Origin: Cymbidium sinense
Taxonomy: Eukaryota > Streptophyta > Magnoliopsida > Asparagales > Orchidaceae
Direction: 5' to 3'
NCBI GenBank assembly: GCA_021442155.1
Contig: CM038221.1
Location: 26,503,906-26,567,905 of the forward strand
Length of the DNA: 64,000 nucleotides
The notes beneath the pieces were generated by a model. That model did no database searches. It worked only from the letters and a program-made list of their open reading frames with translations, and was not told where the DNA came from. This document shows, in pieces, positions 1-13,100 of the stretch (the stretch's first letter is position 1; each line of letters begins with the position of its first letter). A program made the position numbers and the translations under genes.

Positions 1-93
1 TATCTCTTAGAATTAACCTATGGCAGGGATTAAAGAGGATCACTCCTCTTTCTTCTCTTTAGAATTCCAAATTATAATCATGAAACAAAAAAA

Positions 94-165
<72 letters not shown>

Positions 166-1815
166 AATAATATTATTATGACTAATAACTTGAAGCATAA
201 TCACCTTTAATAAAGGATTTGAATATTCAAACATTAGAAAATTATAACTCTAAAGCCCAATTAAGACATAACACACTACACATTAGAATGTTAAGTCATT
301 GATCCAAGTTTTACATTAGGATGGTGAATATTGTGATGTAGTATTTTAGATTGGTTGTTAGGATTATTTGTGTGTTGTCTAGATTTTAGGGTGATATTAC
401 TCTAATGATGTTTCATGTAGGGGATTGTGCTTAAGGGACTGCTGTAATAATAATACAAAATATACAAGTGCTTTTGCTTGCAGGTGTCATTTAAGTCCCA
501 AAGCATATTAGGACAGGTGGATTTGGTTATCCAAGATGTGAAATACAACTATTTGGTTTGAATGTGTGTTATACTAATCTCTAATTTACAAGTGTAGATA
601 GATTTAATTGTCCACAAAAATATAATTTTATAATAAGTTAGGATTAGAGCTATGGGGTTTAAGATGAGCAGTGGTTAGAAAGCTTGAACTTGGGAGGCCC
701 TATGATGTTTGAAATATTAATCCAAGGAGTGAAGATAAAAATGAAGAATTGAAGACCCCTGTAACTTCTCTTTTATTATAATTTAATTAAAATCTCTTGT
801 ATAAGGGTAGAGCTCGGATACCCAATTTCTTTTCTTTTCTAGGGTATACGTTGGTATTTGACCGCACTGGCCTTTTATTTTTTTTACCGAAATGAATGTT
901 TGATTATTGTGTTTATTTGGATTGTGTAATAGAAATAGCATGCTTTTCATAGGTTTTCTTAAAGTGTGATTGTTTGATGTGTGGCCTAGATGCGATAGGC
1001 TCTATAGGAAAAATTAAATTTCTACCCTAACTTTACAACTTTAACTAAAATTTAAGTAATTCATAACCTCACCATGAAGCCAAGGATTTTTAATCAACAA
1101 ATAAAATATTTAGTAACTTCTTAGATGTATGATTGTATATCATAATAGCATGCATGCATATTATTTCACTCTTGCAAATAGGGGGTCTTCATTCTTGCAT
1201 GATAAAAGAAATGCTTGACCTATGAGGGCAGTCCTTATAATGGAGAACACTCTTTCTTTCTGATTTAGCTCATAACTAATTTTTATCATACATTTAGTCA
1301 TAAACTCTCTTAAGCCTGAGTCCAAAATGATGAGTCAAAAAAAAAAAAAATATAATAGTATCGATCATAACTTGCACACCAATCATGATCTAATCTCTTA
1401 GAGAGTGTGTTTAGGACTTTAGATTTCTTTCTAATTAATAACAACCTACTTACCTTGCATTTACATATGACTAGCTCACATGGTTTTAAAATTGTAGGAG
1501 GTGTTAGCTAACAGCCACTCCAAGCGGTTGTAAGTTTAGAAGAGTCAGGATCGGTCAACTCTCCCTAGTAGAAGTGAACCAATATATCATGTTCCCCCAA
1601 GCAGAATTAGGTTGAGCTCTTAACTTGTGTTAGAGCACTCTAAATATAGTTTAGAGTCTGCTTGTTTCTCCTTTACTAGTATAAGTCCTCACATCTTGGG
1701 TATTTTCACAATCTTGTGTTGTTTGAATCTAAATCATAGCATTCTAATAAAATTTTAACTCAAATAAATAATTTTCTCTCTTCCAAAAATATAAATTCTT
1801 GCTATAGGGTAGATT
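1..1815 (+). repeat. Long LTR fragment of the Tat-type family, plus sense
   Basis: Read in reverse complement, this stretch follows the same order of landmarks as the LTR at 10,640-12,200. They include the GAGCTC-containing segment (810-880), the 'gtggcctaga' segment (980-1,000), the 'caaatagggggtcttcattc' segment (1,175-1,195) and the 'caaaaatataaa' segment near 1,785. Positions 230-1,010 also run parallel to 31,130-31,946 in the same orientation. Similarity stops near 1,815, about 470 bases short of the LTR end expected beside a primer-binding site, and the left end lies outside the window. It is therefore a truncated LTR in the orientation opposite to elements A and B. No coding capacity is expected. 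Confidence 0.75.
97..162. repeat. (AT)n microsatellite
   Basis: An uninterrupted run of about 33 AT dinucleotides lies inside the LTR fragment. The Ile-Tyr open frame across it is an artefact of the repeat. Confidence 0.97.
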
Positions 1816-3240
1816 GAAGCACTCATTAAGCTTCTAATATCATATGTGTTTCCTACTTATGCTCCCTTGGAATTCGCCAAGAACCATTTCTATTTGAGTT
1901 CTTCCCGATTGCTTTCAAAATGACCAATTTTTTATTATCTACTTTTGAAATCTTTGAGACATTAGTTGACTACTTTAATCAAGAGTTTTCTTATAAAATT
2001 TTTATTTCGTTGGATGTGATTAATTATAGAAACTTGCTTCCATCAGGAACTAAAGAATCCGGCTTAAAATATATCATACTTTCTTTCATCCATGTGAAGT
2101 AGGGGAAAGATCTCTGGTATATATGTAGACTCATCTTGCTTTGGAGTCTTTATTAAGTGATTGAGTCCATTGTAGGATGGTTGTTTCTACCTTCGAGATA
2201 GTACATCATTCCGTATATATCGTACTCGATCATTTCAATAAGTACCTCCTAAGATAGATGTGATATCCTTACAACTCCAAATTAAAACATCACACTTGTG
2301 TGCAACACCACATCCACACATTGTTTCATTGAATCGTGGACACACACCAAATCCATGTGATCCCTTCATTCATCGACTCAATTAGTTCTAGCATGCACAC
2401 TAAATGCAACATACACTAGCCATTATCCTCTACTCAAATAGTTCTAACACATGTTGAATCACATGCATGACAACATCCTTTCCATGACTCATTATTAGCT
2501 ACGACACACCCAATAGATCCAAAATAACTCCCCGTCAAATCATGAATAGTTCATGCATGATGTTTTGACATGCAAGTCGTCAAGTTTGCATGCATCCCAA
2601 GCGACCAAGTGGTGACCATGCAATGATCATGACACATCCGAACATTTCCTAGCATGTTCATAGACACACAAGAACAGTCATCACTTGTCAAATTAGCTTA
2701 ATTTAACTCAATCAAACATAAAAATATTATTGAGATCACATTTTTTTTGTTTGCACCATAAATATTAGTTTTTGAACATGAAAAACTACAATTGGTCGAC
2801 TACTGAACTACTGGAATTCTCAAATAAGCTTTAGGCATACGATCACTCTGGAAGCCCAATGACCAGCTAAATCTTATGGAGATTTATATAGTCAAAATTG
2901 GTGAAACTTGAAAAGAATTTTTTTTATATGATGAGACCCAGCTCAATGATAAATTCAATGCGTTTAAACTAACTCAATCTACCAAACCAACTTGATTCAA
3001 ATAATAGATGATGCTTAAAACATGGGCTTTAATTTATTTTAAACTATCAAAGAGCCTCAGTTTTCAAGAAAATTTTTAAAACTTGTGCAACAACACGAAT
3101 TCATTATTTTAGAAACGATATTTTCAAAATAAATTTGAACAAAATCTTTAAGAGAGAGTGATTTCCTGATTTATTTTTTTCACGATTATTTCAATAATAG
3201 TTGATACACGCACAGGTGTTGAAGATTTCCTGTTCTTCTC
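1816..3240. other. Unassigned AT-rich DNA, no gene recognised
   Basis: No open frame of convincing composition, RNA gene or clear repeat boundary was found. Between 2,270 and 2,700 the plus strand is relatively rich in C and A, with many short 'cacac', 'catgca' and 'atgcatg' words, unlike the T-rich flanks. This may be an old, unrecognised mobile-element remnant. Confidence 0.5.
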
Positions 3241-3274
3241 GAATGTAAGTGGTGTAAGTTAGACATCGAACTTC

Positions 3275-3694
3275 ATGTCCCATTTTCAGGCCACATCACG
3301 CCGTCTCCAGGCTTTCACGCTCAAGCATTGCTCCTCCATCTTTGTGGGAGCATGTCGCACATCCCTCCTCATGCCACCTGCCCATCTCTTGCAATCTTCT
3401 ATGCCTCTATCGTATGCAATAAGCCACGGTAACGCCACAGTGCCGCAGATCAGGCCACTTCGTGCATGTAAGCCTGTAATAGTTGCTACTTTAATAAGAA
3501 ATTTTGAAGCATTAAAGAATTATTGTTTCTTTAATGCTCTATAATTTGTCTAAAACATGATGAAATTTCCTCAGCATTCATATGGTCTAAAAGGTGGGAA
3601 TTTCATTATCAAAGATCTATATGATGAGTATTACGGAGATCAATCCAGACCTGGCGTCCAACCTTTATTATTCCAAGAGATAACCAGCTTTAGT
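3275..3694 (+). other. Exon-like island, possible gene fragment of unknown origin
   Basis: This short block is clearly richer in G and C than its surroundings. A consensus-like 3' splice site ('cattttcag', ending at 3,289) precedes an open stretch to a 'gtaag' donor-like site at about 3,468. After a ~107-base gap a second acceptor-like site ('tttcctcag', ending 3,574) opens a stretch of about 118 bases ending at another 'gtaagt' at 3,693. The two blocks could be exons of a host gene or a captured gene piece. Against a working gene, the frame that is open through the first block does not join in phase to the open frame of the second, and no product is recognisable. Downstream the DNA becomes repeat-like and AT-rich. 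Confidence 0.3.
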
Positions 3695-4134
3695 AAGTTT
3701 AACAGAATTGTTTCCGCCCAATTATTGTTGAATTTCTTTGTCATTATTATTTCGTTCTGTGACGATTTTAAGTTCCTTACATCGTAAATTTCTTTGAGTA
3801 TAAGTTCTCAATAAAAGCTTTTAAGGAAGATTTTTCTTTATTTTTTTAAACAATAATGGGATGGTTAACCTTTAGAATAAGATAAAAGTTGGAAAGTTAA
3901 AATGCATAATCATATATAAAGTCGAAGGATGGTTAATTAAGACGCAGCCATGTTTGCTTTATTAGGGATTAGTTGAAGTCTCTTCTCTTTTATAGGTGAA
4001 TATGCGTGGTACCTGAAAAACAAAAATAAGGGTTTAAATATCAAGTTCTATTTTTATCTAAATACTTAAAGTATTCTTTAAGGACGGTTGGTGAATACAC
4101 CTTTCTTTCTTAAATATTTTTTTTGAACTTGGGA
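3695..4134. other. Unassigned spacer, no gene seen
   Basis: AT-rich DNA between the exon-like island and the first copy of the 2-kb duplication. No gene, RNA or repeat could be identified. Confidence 0.5.
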
Positions 4135-6340
4135 TTTCTTGATGATCATATATGTGTGTGTATTCATTTTATATAAAATTAAAAATAAAACCAAATAATA
4201 AAGAATAAAATTTAGAATAATTTAAAATTTTAGTTATCCTAAAGTCACCTAATTTTTAGATTGATAGGAAGTACAAAATAAAGTTAAGAAAAATAGTTAA
4301 AGAATACAAAGTTGAGATTTGAAACTATATTTGATGAGTTTGTTGATTATAGCATTGAACTTAGTCAATTAAATGATTTTGCTAATATTCCTTCATTTTT
4401 TTAACTCATCTACAAATATTTAACATTACATGTGATTATATTTACTCCTACTCTAACAATAGCTATTTTTGGTCCTTGAACCAAATTTGTTCATGCTTTT
4501 GTAATAAACTAAGGTTGAGTTATATAAATCTCAAGGAGACTTAAGCCATTAAAGACCTAAGAGATAAAAGAAAATATCTCACTTAGAACCCCTCACATAA
4601 TTTTGAAGCCATCTTTTATTAATGAAGAAAAATGATTTTTCAATATGGGATGAATTTCTTGATCCCACCTTACTAAAAATTGAATTAACTACAATTGACT
4701 AGGACCTAATTTTCGATCTTTTAAAAATTACTCAAAGTGAACTTGATGCAATGTTAACAAATGAATTTCACCTTGCCATAATGAACACTAATGTGATTGG
4801 CTAAAGGCAAACATTATGAATTTAAGAATCTATAAGAGGTAACTATCTCAATTTCCTTAGGTCCTTAAAATTTGAGAATTAAAAACTCCTAAAATTTTTA
4901 GAGGAAGAAAAGATAGCCCAAAATGCACAAAAAATATCAACTTCTTCTTGAATGATGGTATATTATAGAAAGAAGCTTTCCTTGTGATGGTGATTATCCT
5001 CATTGAACTTACTCTACAAGAACTAGAAACTATATCACTATAAGTTGATAATCTTGATAATAAAATTGAAACATTAAAAATGTTGAGATAGACCTATTAA
5101 ATATGATTTAGCAAGATAATAATGATAAATTTTATTTAGATTACACAAAATTTATGAAATTTAAATAATATAGTAAGAGAAAATCCTTCAAATTGGAAAT
5201 GGCCTATATTTTTGTTTCAAAAAGCTTTTGTCTCTCACTCATCAGAAAATTTTAACAATCCTACTAGCTAATACCAAGTCCTCTTGTCAAACCAACTTTA
5301 GTGATAATGAAGAACACACATTAAATTGGCTTTCTAACATTTTATTTTATCCTTTGCATTTTTGTCTAAACTTTAATGAAAAACTATAGTTAAAAATAAA
5401 TATAAAAAAGAAATATCTCTTTCAATAATTTCTTTCTTTTATTTTTATTGTCTTGTGTCTCGCATCACTTGTTTGATAAAATGTTGAAAGTAAATAATTT
5501 GAATATGTATTCTCAAAGTTATTGAGCCAAAATATAATCAAATAGTATACTGCATCATTGAAAATGATTGAATAGTTTAAGAAAAACTTGTTTGACTAGT
5601 TTCTTTAAAATCTTTTCAGGTGGCTTCTTTAAATATATTATTTGAGTTAATTCTGCTTTTGAGAATTTTATTTAACATTAATGGCTTACTTAACCTTTTT
5701 TATTTATCTTTTGGTTTTCATCATTTAAGATGAACATCTTTTTTTTTCCAGAACTTTTATCTTGGTGGAGGTAATCATTTAGACTTACTATTAGAATAAA
5801 CTTTCTCACTTTTATTATGAATTTTATTATAAAGTAGAGAATCAATAACAAGAATAACAATAACAATAAACCTTTATCCCACTACATGGGGTCGATTACA
5901 CGAATTATTTTTCTCTATTGTGTCTTAGTAAGTGTCATATTCTCATTTAAGTCTAATAAAATAAAATCATTTTTATACTTCCTACCCATGTTTTTTAGGT
6001 ATACCTCTACCTTTCTTAACATAGGTCAATTCTAATACATCTACTCTCTTAATTGGGTCGTGAGACAACCGACATTTTATGTGATCGAGCCATCTAAGAT
6101 GACTCTATCTAATCTTATCTATCATTAAGGCTACTCAAATTTTTTCACATACATGTATTGGTTTTGCATTTTGTCTCTAAGAGTAAAGCAACTCATCCAT
6201 CTGAGCATTCTCATCATGTAACATGTAACTTAAATTTATGGCTTTCCTTACTCACCAACATTCAGTGCCATAAAGCATTGCATGTCACCACCATCTTATA
6301 TAATTTTTTTGTAAGTCTAGAAAAGAACCATATGATACAA
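4135..6340. repeat. Diverged ~2-kb repeat, copy 1
   Basis: This segment aligns by eye with 8,095-10,168 at an offset of about 3.92-3.96 kb. Matching landmarks include a (TG/CA)n tract at the start, 'gaagtacaaaataaagttaag' (about 4,270 and 8,220), 'cttgatgcaatgttaacaaa' (about 4,743 and 8,698), 'atatagtaagagaaaatc' (about 5,168 and 9,058) and the LINE tail at the end. The middle (about 4,620-4,800) reads like former protein-coding DNA in one plus-strand frame, but it is broken by stops in both copies. No family could be named. Confidence 0.75.
5845..6340 (-). pseudogene. LINE (non-LTR retrotransposon) 3' end, RT C-terminal remnant
   Basis: On the minus strand, about 6,150 down to 6,000 gives a broken translation with the pattern LRWLDHIKCR and, about 25 residues later, KKGRGIPKK. 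From knowledge of the family this matches the end of plant L1-type reverse transcriptases (LRWxGHVxRRP, then RGRPKK). The 3' end reads 'gtgggataaaggtttattg' followed by a TTG/TTA-rich simple tail near 5,845-5,870, the usual plant LINE 3' tail. The fragment is 5'-truncated and has stops, so it is not functional. Confidence 0.75.
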
Positions 6341-6439
6341 AAGACTTTAAACATGAAGCACCATTTAGTTTTTAGAAAAGTCATTAGAATTTGAATCTAC
6401 AAAATTAGCTGACTTCAAGTGAGTATAAATCTTATAAAA

Positions 6440-6880
6440 ATACATATTACAATTGAGTAAGGCTCTTTAAAAAAAGTGATTAGAAATTAAAAAAATTAGA
6501 TTTTTTTTTAACATAGATTTTTTTTACCATCGCTCATTTTACATAATAGTGTATTTAGTTCTTTTATCACTTGTTTAAATAAATTTTATAAGTTAATGAA
6601 TTGAATACTTTTTCAAAGATATAGATGCAAATAAAATCCAATAACTTAAATCATCATTGAAAAGGATTGCTTTTGATGACTAAGATTGTGTTAAATAGAT
6701 TCTTAAAATTATTATCTAATAGCTTCTTATAATTTTTTTATAATGTTCTATTTACTTTTGAAAAATAAACATAACCAATAAGTCTTACCTAGCCTTTAAC
6801 TTTTATGTATATTTAGACAAGCTTAAACATAGGCCTTTTTTTCAGCCCAAATGTTTATCATTATAAAGGTAACCATCGAA
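6440..6880. repeat. Partial third copy of the 2-kb repeat
   Basis: The stretch resembles 5,400-5,770 and 9,320-9,680. It shares the 'tcacttgttt', 'gaatac/gaatatgtattctcaaag', 'cattgaaaaggattg' and 'ttctttaaaatctt'-like words in the same order. It is more diverged than the two full copies and lacks the LINE tail. Confidence 0.55.
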
Positions 6881-8094
6881 GCCAACTATCAGATGGAATA
6901 TATCTCACTCTTGGATCTCATCATAAAGAGTCAATCAAAGCTATAGCGTTTGACTATTTGATTATAAGTGGAATGAACTTGTTTTGACTTGATGTTATAA
7001 GGAATGATCCAAAACAATCCACTTGCCGATAATACAAAAGTGCCATAGAAAGATTATAACTTTTAGAGGTTTTTCAAGTAATGAAGAGAATTCTCATGAA
7101 GTTGACAATTTTTGTTCTTCAAAAATTGTCTATCATATTCATGGATTAGGCAAAAGTAACCACGATGAATTAGACATTAAGCAAGGTTCTTTATATTAAA
7201 ATGGATTTTATACTTTGTGAAGTATACTTTGTTCATGGTTTGCTTTGTATTCTCATCATTCACACATCTCAAGCAATTTCTTAACTAGAAATTCTTATAA
7301 AGATTACAAATTATGATGAAAAAAAATGAACCACCAAAGTTTTAAAGGTCATTCTTTGTTCTCTATTTAGGTAATCCTTTGTTAAAAAGATAATTGCATA
7401 TAAAGTGTTGAAATAAAGAAGGGGAATAATATGAAGGTGCTTTTTATGAGATTCCATGATAAAAGGTAAAGAGACTAAATAAAATAAGGCCAACTAGTCT
7501 TATTTAAATTTATACAAAATACTCAAGAAAAATATTATTATATATTTTAAAATTATAATTAATATTAATATTAAAAATTTTGTTCGAAGTCTCCAAAGAA
7601 ATGCATCCTTTAAGGTTAATTATAACTTAATAACTCCACGTAGAGAGACTCTTAATAAGAAAAATATGCTTGTGTTTTGTTTAAGACAAGATCAATATTA
7701 TAGGATTATAATTTAAAAATTATCATTTTAATAAGGCAAACATGTTCTTCAAGAAATGAGGTTGACAACATGGCAGAGAGTCACTCATAAATCTAATTTA
7801 GCAAAAAAAATTCCATGTAGAAAGTATATAAAATGATGATTAATTTATGTTAATTACTAAAAAGAAAATGGGTCTAAAGGGTTAATAAGAGCATAAGAGA
7901 AATCCAGGAAGTAGGCATAATCATGTCATAATTTCATAGATCCATCTAGCGTAGAAAAAAATATCAAAATGGTGATACAAGTTTCACATAAAATATCTCA
8001 CAAGAATGGATATGAAGACTTGATCAAGTTTCACATAGGTCTCTTATCTAAACTTATGGAAAATATCTATGTAAAGATATATTATAAAGTTGAT
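6881..8094. other. Unassigned AT-rich DNA
   Basis: No gene, RNA or named repeat could be supported. Short open frames on either strand have random-looking composition (Ile, Lys, Asn, Phe-rich). Confidence 0.5.
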
Positions 8095-10168
8095 AATACA
8101 CATATACACACACACATTTATTCATTTTACATAATTAAAAATAAAACCAAATAATAAAAAAATTTATATTAATTCAAAATTCTTAATGATCTTAAAGTCA
8201 CATAATTTTTAGATTAATATGAAGTACAAAATAAAGTTAAGAAAAACAATTAAAGAATACCAAGTTGAGAGCTATGTTTGAGGAGTTTGGTGATTATAGC
8301 ATTAAAGTCAGTCAATTAAATGATTTTGTTAATATTATATCATTTTTTTAACTCATATATCTACAAATTTTTAACATTACATGTGATTATATTTATTCAT
8401 ACTCTGATAATAACTATTTTTTTCTTTGAACTAAATTTGTTCAAGCTCTTTTTATTAAATTAAGGTTGAGTTCATATAAATCTCAAAGGAGATTCAAGCC
8501 AATAAAGACCTAAGAGATAAAAGAAAGTAACTCACTAATAACCCCTTACATAATTTTGAAACATTCTTTTATTAATGAAGAAAAATGAATTTTTTAATAT
8601 GGGATGAATTTCTTAATCCAACCATACTGAAAATTGAATTGACTACAATTGCTTAGGATCTAATCCTCCTTATGTTTATAAAATTACTCAAAGTGAACTT
8701 GATGCAATGTTAACAAATGAATTTCACCTTGCCAAAATAAACACTAATATGTCTAACTAAAAGACAAACATTATGATTATAAGAATCTATAAGAGGTAAC
8801 TATCTCAACTTTCTTTGGTCTATAAAATTGAGAATTAAAAGCTCATAAGATTTTCAGAGGAAGGAAAGATGGCCCAAAATGCACAAAAAAATGTCACCTT
8901 CCTCTTAAAGAACTAGAAACTATAACACTATAAGTTGACAATCTTGAAATCAAAATTTAAACATTAAAACAATGTTTAGGTAAATATATTAAATATGATT
9001 TTGCAAGCTGATAATGATAAAATTCATTTAGATTACACAAAATTCATTAAATTTAAATAATATAGTAAGAGAAAATCTTTCACATTAGAAATGGCATATA
9101 TTTTTTGTTTAAAAGCTTTTTTCTCTCACTTATTAGAGAAAATTTTGAACAATCCTACTAGCAAATACTAAATCTTCTTGTCAAACTAATTTTAGTGATG
9201 ATGAAGAACATACATTAAAGTTGCCCTTTTAACATTTTGTTTTATCCTTTGTACTTTTTGTCTCCAAACTTTAAAGAGAAATTATAGCTAAAAATTAATA
9301 TAAAATAAAAAATATTTTATTCAACTATTGCTTTCTTTTATTTTTGATGTCATGTGTCTCCCATCACTTGTTCAATTAAATGTTGAAAGAAAATAATTTG
9401 AATATGTATTCTCAAAGTTATTGAGCTAAATATAATTAAATAATTTATTGTTATATTGAAAAGGATTGAATTGGTTAAGAAAACAATATGTTGACTTGCT
9501 TCTTAAAAATCTTTTGGGGTTGCTTCTTTAAATATTTTATTTGAGTTAATTCTTCTTTTGAGGATTTTATTTAACATTAATGGCCTACTTAACCATTTAT
9601 CTTTTATTGATTTTTTTATTTTCATCATTTAAGATGAACATCTTTTTATTCAGGAACTTTTACCTTTGTGCAAGTAGTCATATAGACTTATTATTAGAAT
9701 GAACTTTTTTCACTCTTATTGTGAATTTTATTACAAAGTAGAGAATCACTACCTCCACCACCAGCACCACCACCAACAACAACAATAATAAGCATTTATC
9801 CCAGTACATCGGGTCGATTACACAACTCTTTTTCTATTGTGTTTTATTTAGAGTCATATTCTCATTTAACTAAAATTAAATAAAATCATTTTATACTTTC
9901 TAATAGAGTCTTGGTAGATCTACCTCTACCATTCTTAACACAGGCCGAGTTTAAAACATCTACTCTCCTAATTAGTTTATTAGACGACCGACATTTTATT
10001 TGACCAAATCATCTAAAGTGACTCTCTCTAATCTTATCTGCAATTGGAGCTAGTCTAACCTTTTCACACATATATTTGTGTTGCATTTTGTCTCAAAGAG
10101 TAAATTAAGTCACTCATCCACTTGAGTATCATTATTTTTGCAACTCTTAAATTTATGCTTTGCTTTTA
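8095..10168. repeat. Diverged ~2-kb repeat, copy 2
   Basis: This is the second full copy of the 4,135-6,340 unit, in the same orientation and with many small indels. It begins at a (CA)n tract (about 8,098-8,115) and ends inside the LINE sequence, where element A interrupts it at 10,169. Copy 1 continues past the equivalent point for about another 100 bases, which supports an insertion there. Confidence 0.75.
9757..10168 (-). pseudogene. Second LINE 3' end, interrupted by element A
   Basis: The layout is the same as in the LINE remnant at 5,845-6,340: on the minus strand an RT C-terminal remnant (about 10,050-9,920) is followed by 'gggataaatgcttatt' and a GTT/GGT-rich tail (9,757-9,795). The LINE sequence stops abruptly at 10,168, where the LTR begins with TGGTAATTTTATTTGG. 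This copy is therefore older than the element A insertion. Confidence 0.7.
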
Positions 10169-13100
10169 TGGTAATTTTATTTGGAACACCACGCAGATAT
10201 TGAGGTACTTATTTAGGTAATCAAATATGTCATTAAGATATAAATATATTATTTTGAAATATAAACATATTACCCTGTAATGGATTTGATTACTTAATAA
10301 GGACTTTTAAGGCTGGATTTTCGATATATCAGAGATTCTTCCCCTGAACTACATAGAGAGGTAGAACATAGTTTATTTTATTGCAGGTTTGCAGTTCTCT
10401 ATAAAGGCAAGCCCCTATAGTTAATTATATCTTAGAAGGAAAAGAATTCCTTCTAAGAATACTCTCGATTAAAGAAATTGACTTTCATCTCTATGGATTT
10501 TAAAGTATACAGTAAAAGGATGGTTAATTTAGAAATCCAAGTGGGAGCACTTCAAGGGGAAGAGTTCTTTTCAAAAGTCAAATAGGATTGAGTAGGAAAT
10601 TCTTTTGGATAATGAGAAACCTAGTAAGTATTTCAACTATCATATTATTGGGCTTTATATTTTTGAAATTAAAATTATTTAGAATTTTGAGTTGACATTT
10701 TATTAGAAATTTAGAACTTAGATTCTAAAAGTACAAGACTGTAAAAATGCCTAAAAATTGAAGACTTATTCCAATTGGATGCTTCAGAACTTGAGTATAA
10801 AAGTACTTCTCACATAATCTTGAGGTTCAACCTAGTCTATTTTTTATAAATTAGGGAATTATCGGTTCTCTTTTTCACTTGAGAAAATAAACCAATCCTG
10901 ACTCTTTTGGACTTACTTCCCACCTGGAATGCATTGCTAGCTAACACCACCTAAGCGATTTGAAATCATGTAGCGGTCTTATGAAAATGCAAGATAGTTA
11001 GGCTATTATATTTTGAAAAAAAAAATTAAGAGCTTAAACTCACTCCCTAAGAAATTAGATCTGCGTGGTATGCATTCCATGACTTAGACTAATGTAATAA
11101 AATTTACAACTTTTTATTCATTTTGACTCATCATTTTTGGATTCAAACTTGAGATGATTTATGCCTAAATACGTGATGAAAATCGATTATGGGCTAAATC
11201 AGAGAGAAGAGGTGTTCTCCACTATACGAGACTACTCTCACAGGTCAAGCCTATCCCTTATCGTGCAAGAATGGAGACCCCCTATTTGCAAGAGTAAAAT
11301 AATATGTATGCATGATGTTGAAATATACAACCATTCAGCTAAGGGGTTACTAAATCTTTTATTTTTTAATTAAAATCATAGGCTTTAGAGTGAAGTTATG
11401 AGTTGATTAAAATTTAATTAAAATTATTAATTGGAGTAGAAAATTTAATTTTCCTAAGAGCCTAACTCATCTAGGCTTTATTGCAAAATACAATAATAAC
11501 ATAAATAAACATATGAAAAGCTTGTAGTTCTATTACTCCCCCTAAAATAAATCAATCCAAATTTAAATAAACAAAATATGCTAGTGCGACCAAGTACTGC
11601 TATACACCCCAAAAAAAGAAAAGTGGCCAGTCGAGCTCTACCATTGTACAGCTCGCCCGGCCTAGAACTAAAAGTTTGATCTATGGGGTCTTTATCAACT
11701 TCAGGATCATCGCCTTCTGAGGGACCTCCTTAGGCTCCATTGACACCACCATATGGGTACAGTCAGCTCCTGCTAACCCTAAACCCCATAGATCCTAACC
11801 TATTTCTAGGCTCAAATTAAAATTCCAAAATAAAATCCTAAACCCTACAAAATAGACGTTAGGAAAAACATATAGCACACCAGTAGTTTATATTTAAAAT
11901 ATATGGGCTTAGCATCAGTAATTGCCAAGCCCATCTATCTTATTAGGCTATGCTTAGGGACTTAAGTAGCACCTGCAAGTAAATAGCATTTATTTTATAT
12001 TTATTGCAGCGGTCCCTTTAAGCACAAACCCCTGCAGAAAATAGTATTAGTCTAAAAAGAATGCCCTAACATCTAGACTGAGCGAACAATCTTAGTCATC
12101 TAGTCTAAAATAGTACACCATAAATAAGAAAAAGTATCACATCACATCGACACATCGGCCTAACCTAATTCTAGGGTTGGTGACCTAGTATTCTAGTATG
12201 TGAAAAGAAGGCTTGTGTGGCAAGTTTATTCTAGGCTTTGTTTCATTTTAAGTTTGATTTAAATTCAAAGTTTGTTTAATTTTACCATTGGATGGTTTTT
12301 ATTTAAATAAATGATTTTTTTATTTCATTTCAATTTTAAGTTCATTTTTATGTTTAAGTTGAATTTAGGTTTTAAAGAATGAAGAATAAGATAAATTATG
12401 CTTAGAACATAATCCATTTCATTCAATATCCTAATCCTAATAGAACGAAACTTTCATCTTGAGATGAAAGTTTATTCTAAGGGTCAAACTAAGAACCAAA
12501 GTATCTTAATTAGCCATTTACTTGGATTATTTAGTTGAATTGATTTGATTTGATCAATGTTTGTTTGATTTGATTTGGATTTCAAAATTTGAGTTTGTCT
12601 AACATCATGCATATTGATTGATGAATTTTGGATTTATTAGATTTTAGTTTGATTTGATTAAATTTTGATAATTCAATATCCTTTAAATTAATATCTAATT
12701 TCTTTCTTTTAGGTTTCAAGTTGAGATTTTAACTTTGCATGATTAATGTTAATTAGATTATTTCAATGTTATTTAGATTCATTAATCTTATTGTTTCACT
12801 TAAATTTATTTTGGATTGGTGAATATATTCTAATTAACTTATGATTTAATTGAAGCTTAATGTGCTCTTTTATTTGAAATTCAATTAAGGGTTTAATTCA
12901 TTAAATTTAGCCATTTAGTTTATATATTGATCATTCTTTTGGTTTGATGATCATTTTGATTTAATTTAATTAATCTCTTATCTTAGTTTAATAGGTTTGT
13001 TTGTTTTGTGTGAGTTTTATTTTGATAATGATTGGAATTAAGAGTAATTGGATATGCTTTAGTAACTTTAGAGTTTATATTTAATGTTATACTTGTTTGA

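Noticed and set aside
40..234. Minus-strand open frame with Ile-Tyr repeats
   Set aside because: It is only the translation of an AT microsatellite inside an LTR. The same applies to the frames at 22,572-22,823 and 62,742-63,073.
4135..10168. Integrated plant pararetrovirus as a source of the duplicated block
   Set aside because: No movement-protein, coat or reverse-transcriptase motif of that group could be read. The recognisable part is a LINE tail, so the idea has no sequence support.
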